Shown here one piece after another: positions 6,145-6,228 of a stretch of 6,228 nt of DNA; position 1 is the stretch's first letter, and every line of letters starts with the position of its first letter. This DNA is from Deltaproteobacteria bacterium (GTDB taxonomy: Bacteria; Desulfobacterota; DSM-4660; Desulfatiglandales; Desulfatiglandaceae): NCBI GenBank assembly GCA_003646995.1, contig QMLZ01000181.1, positions 1-6,228 of the forward strand, written 5' to 3'. The notes under the pieces were generated by a model that was given only the letters and a program-made list of their open reading frames with translations, had not been told where the DNA came from and searched no databases. The translations under genes and the position numbers were made by a program.

Positions 6145-6228
6145 GAAATTGGCTATATTCCTGGCCACCTCCGGTCACAGCGGTGTTGACAGGATAATGA
6201 CCAACTTTATTCGGGAGCTGTCCCGTCG
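6137..6228 (+). CDS. Start of a further probable GT4 glycosyltransferase, cut by right window edge
   Basis: From TTG 6137 the frame is open to the last base (30 full codons plus two bases). It reads MSKKLAIFLATSGHSGVDR, then about a dozen more residues including NFIRELSRR. A basic N-terminus, a first hydrophobic strand (LAIFLA), a glycine-rich SGHSGVDR loop and an amphipathic helix together form the usual N-terminal acceptor-domain pattern of GT4/GT-B glycosyltransferases. The GGAGG at 6123-6127 supports TTG 6137; TTG 6149 is an in-frame alternative. The start overlaps the preceding gene by 8 bases in a different frame, typical of coupled operon genes. The donor domain lies outside the window, so the assignment rests on the N-terminus and the neighbourhood only. 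Confidence 0.7.
   Translation, partial: MSKKLAIFLATSGHSGVDRIMTNFIRELSR

Noticed and set aside
1..6228. Mobile elements, CRISPR repeats, tRNA/rRNA, riboswitches or toxin-antitoxin and defence genes
   Set aside because: I looked for terminal inverted repeats, transposase motifs, regularly spaced repeats and tRNA-like T-loop sequences and saw none that held up.

Overview
The window looks like a chromosomal segment of a Gram-negative bacterium that carries part of a lipopolysaccharide (LPS) core / O-antigen or similar surface-glycan gene cluster. Five recognisable genes lie on the + strand, and a sixth + strand gene begins at the right edge. Four of the five are GT-B fold glycosyltransferases of family GT4. 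The fifth is a polytopic membrane protein of the O-antigen ligase/polymerase (WaaL/Wzy_C) family. The start of the sixth also looks like a GT4 enzyme. The ligase points to an outer membrane. The first enzyme has an HSRRGAD...TRRVDNPE N-terminal signature that I associate with LPS glycosyltransferases of Desulfobacterota (former Deltaproteobacteria). That taxonomic guess comes from memory and is only moderate. No tRNA, rRNA, CRISPR array, insertion sequence or phage gene is visible.

Layout, left to right: (1) a GT4 gene cut by the left edge, ending at 889; its frame is open to base 2, so the GTG at 95 is an internal codon. (2) A complete GT4 gene, 955-2145, with a TTG start behind a good Shine-Dalgarno sequence. 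(3) A 118-base AT-rich gap with a sigma-70-like promoter candidate, then the O-antigen ligase-like gene to 3562. (4) A third GT4, 3645-4742, again TTG-started, lacking the first Glu of the usual EX7E motif. (5) A 268-base gap, the longest in the window. Most of it is covered by a minus-strand open frame of about 73 codons that might be a small unknown gene. (6) A fourth complete GT4, 5011-6144, with a canonical EX7E and a GPREIL segment. (7) The first 30 codons of another probable GT4, starting at a TTG (6137) that overlaps the previous stop codon.

How they would work together (inference): the cytoplasmic GT4 enzymes would add sugars one after another to lipid A-core or to a lipid-linked O-unit at the inner face of the inner membrane. 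After export, the ligase-like protein would join or polymerise glycan on the periplasmic side. Donor and acceptor sugars cannot be read from the sequence. No flippase, ABC transporter or nucleotide-sugar synthesis gene lies in this window.

I do not see evidence for a new biological system here. The points most worth a second look are the minus-strand small ORF, the frequent TTG starts, the putative promoter before the ligase, and the two genes that run off the window edges.
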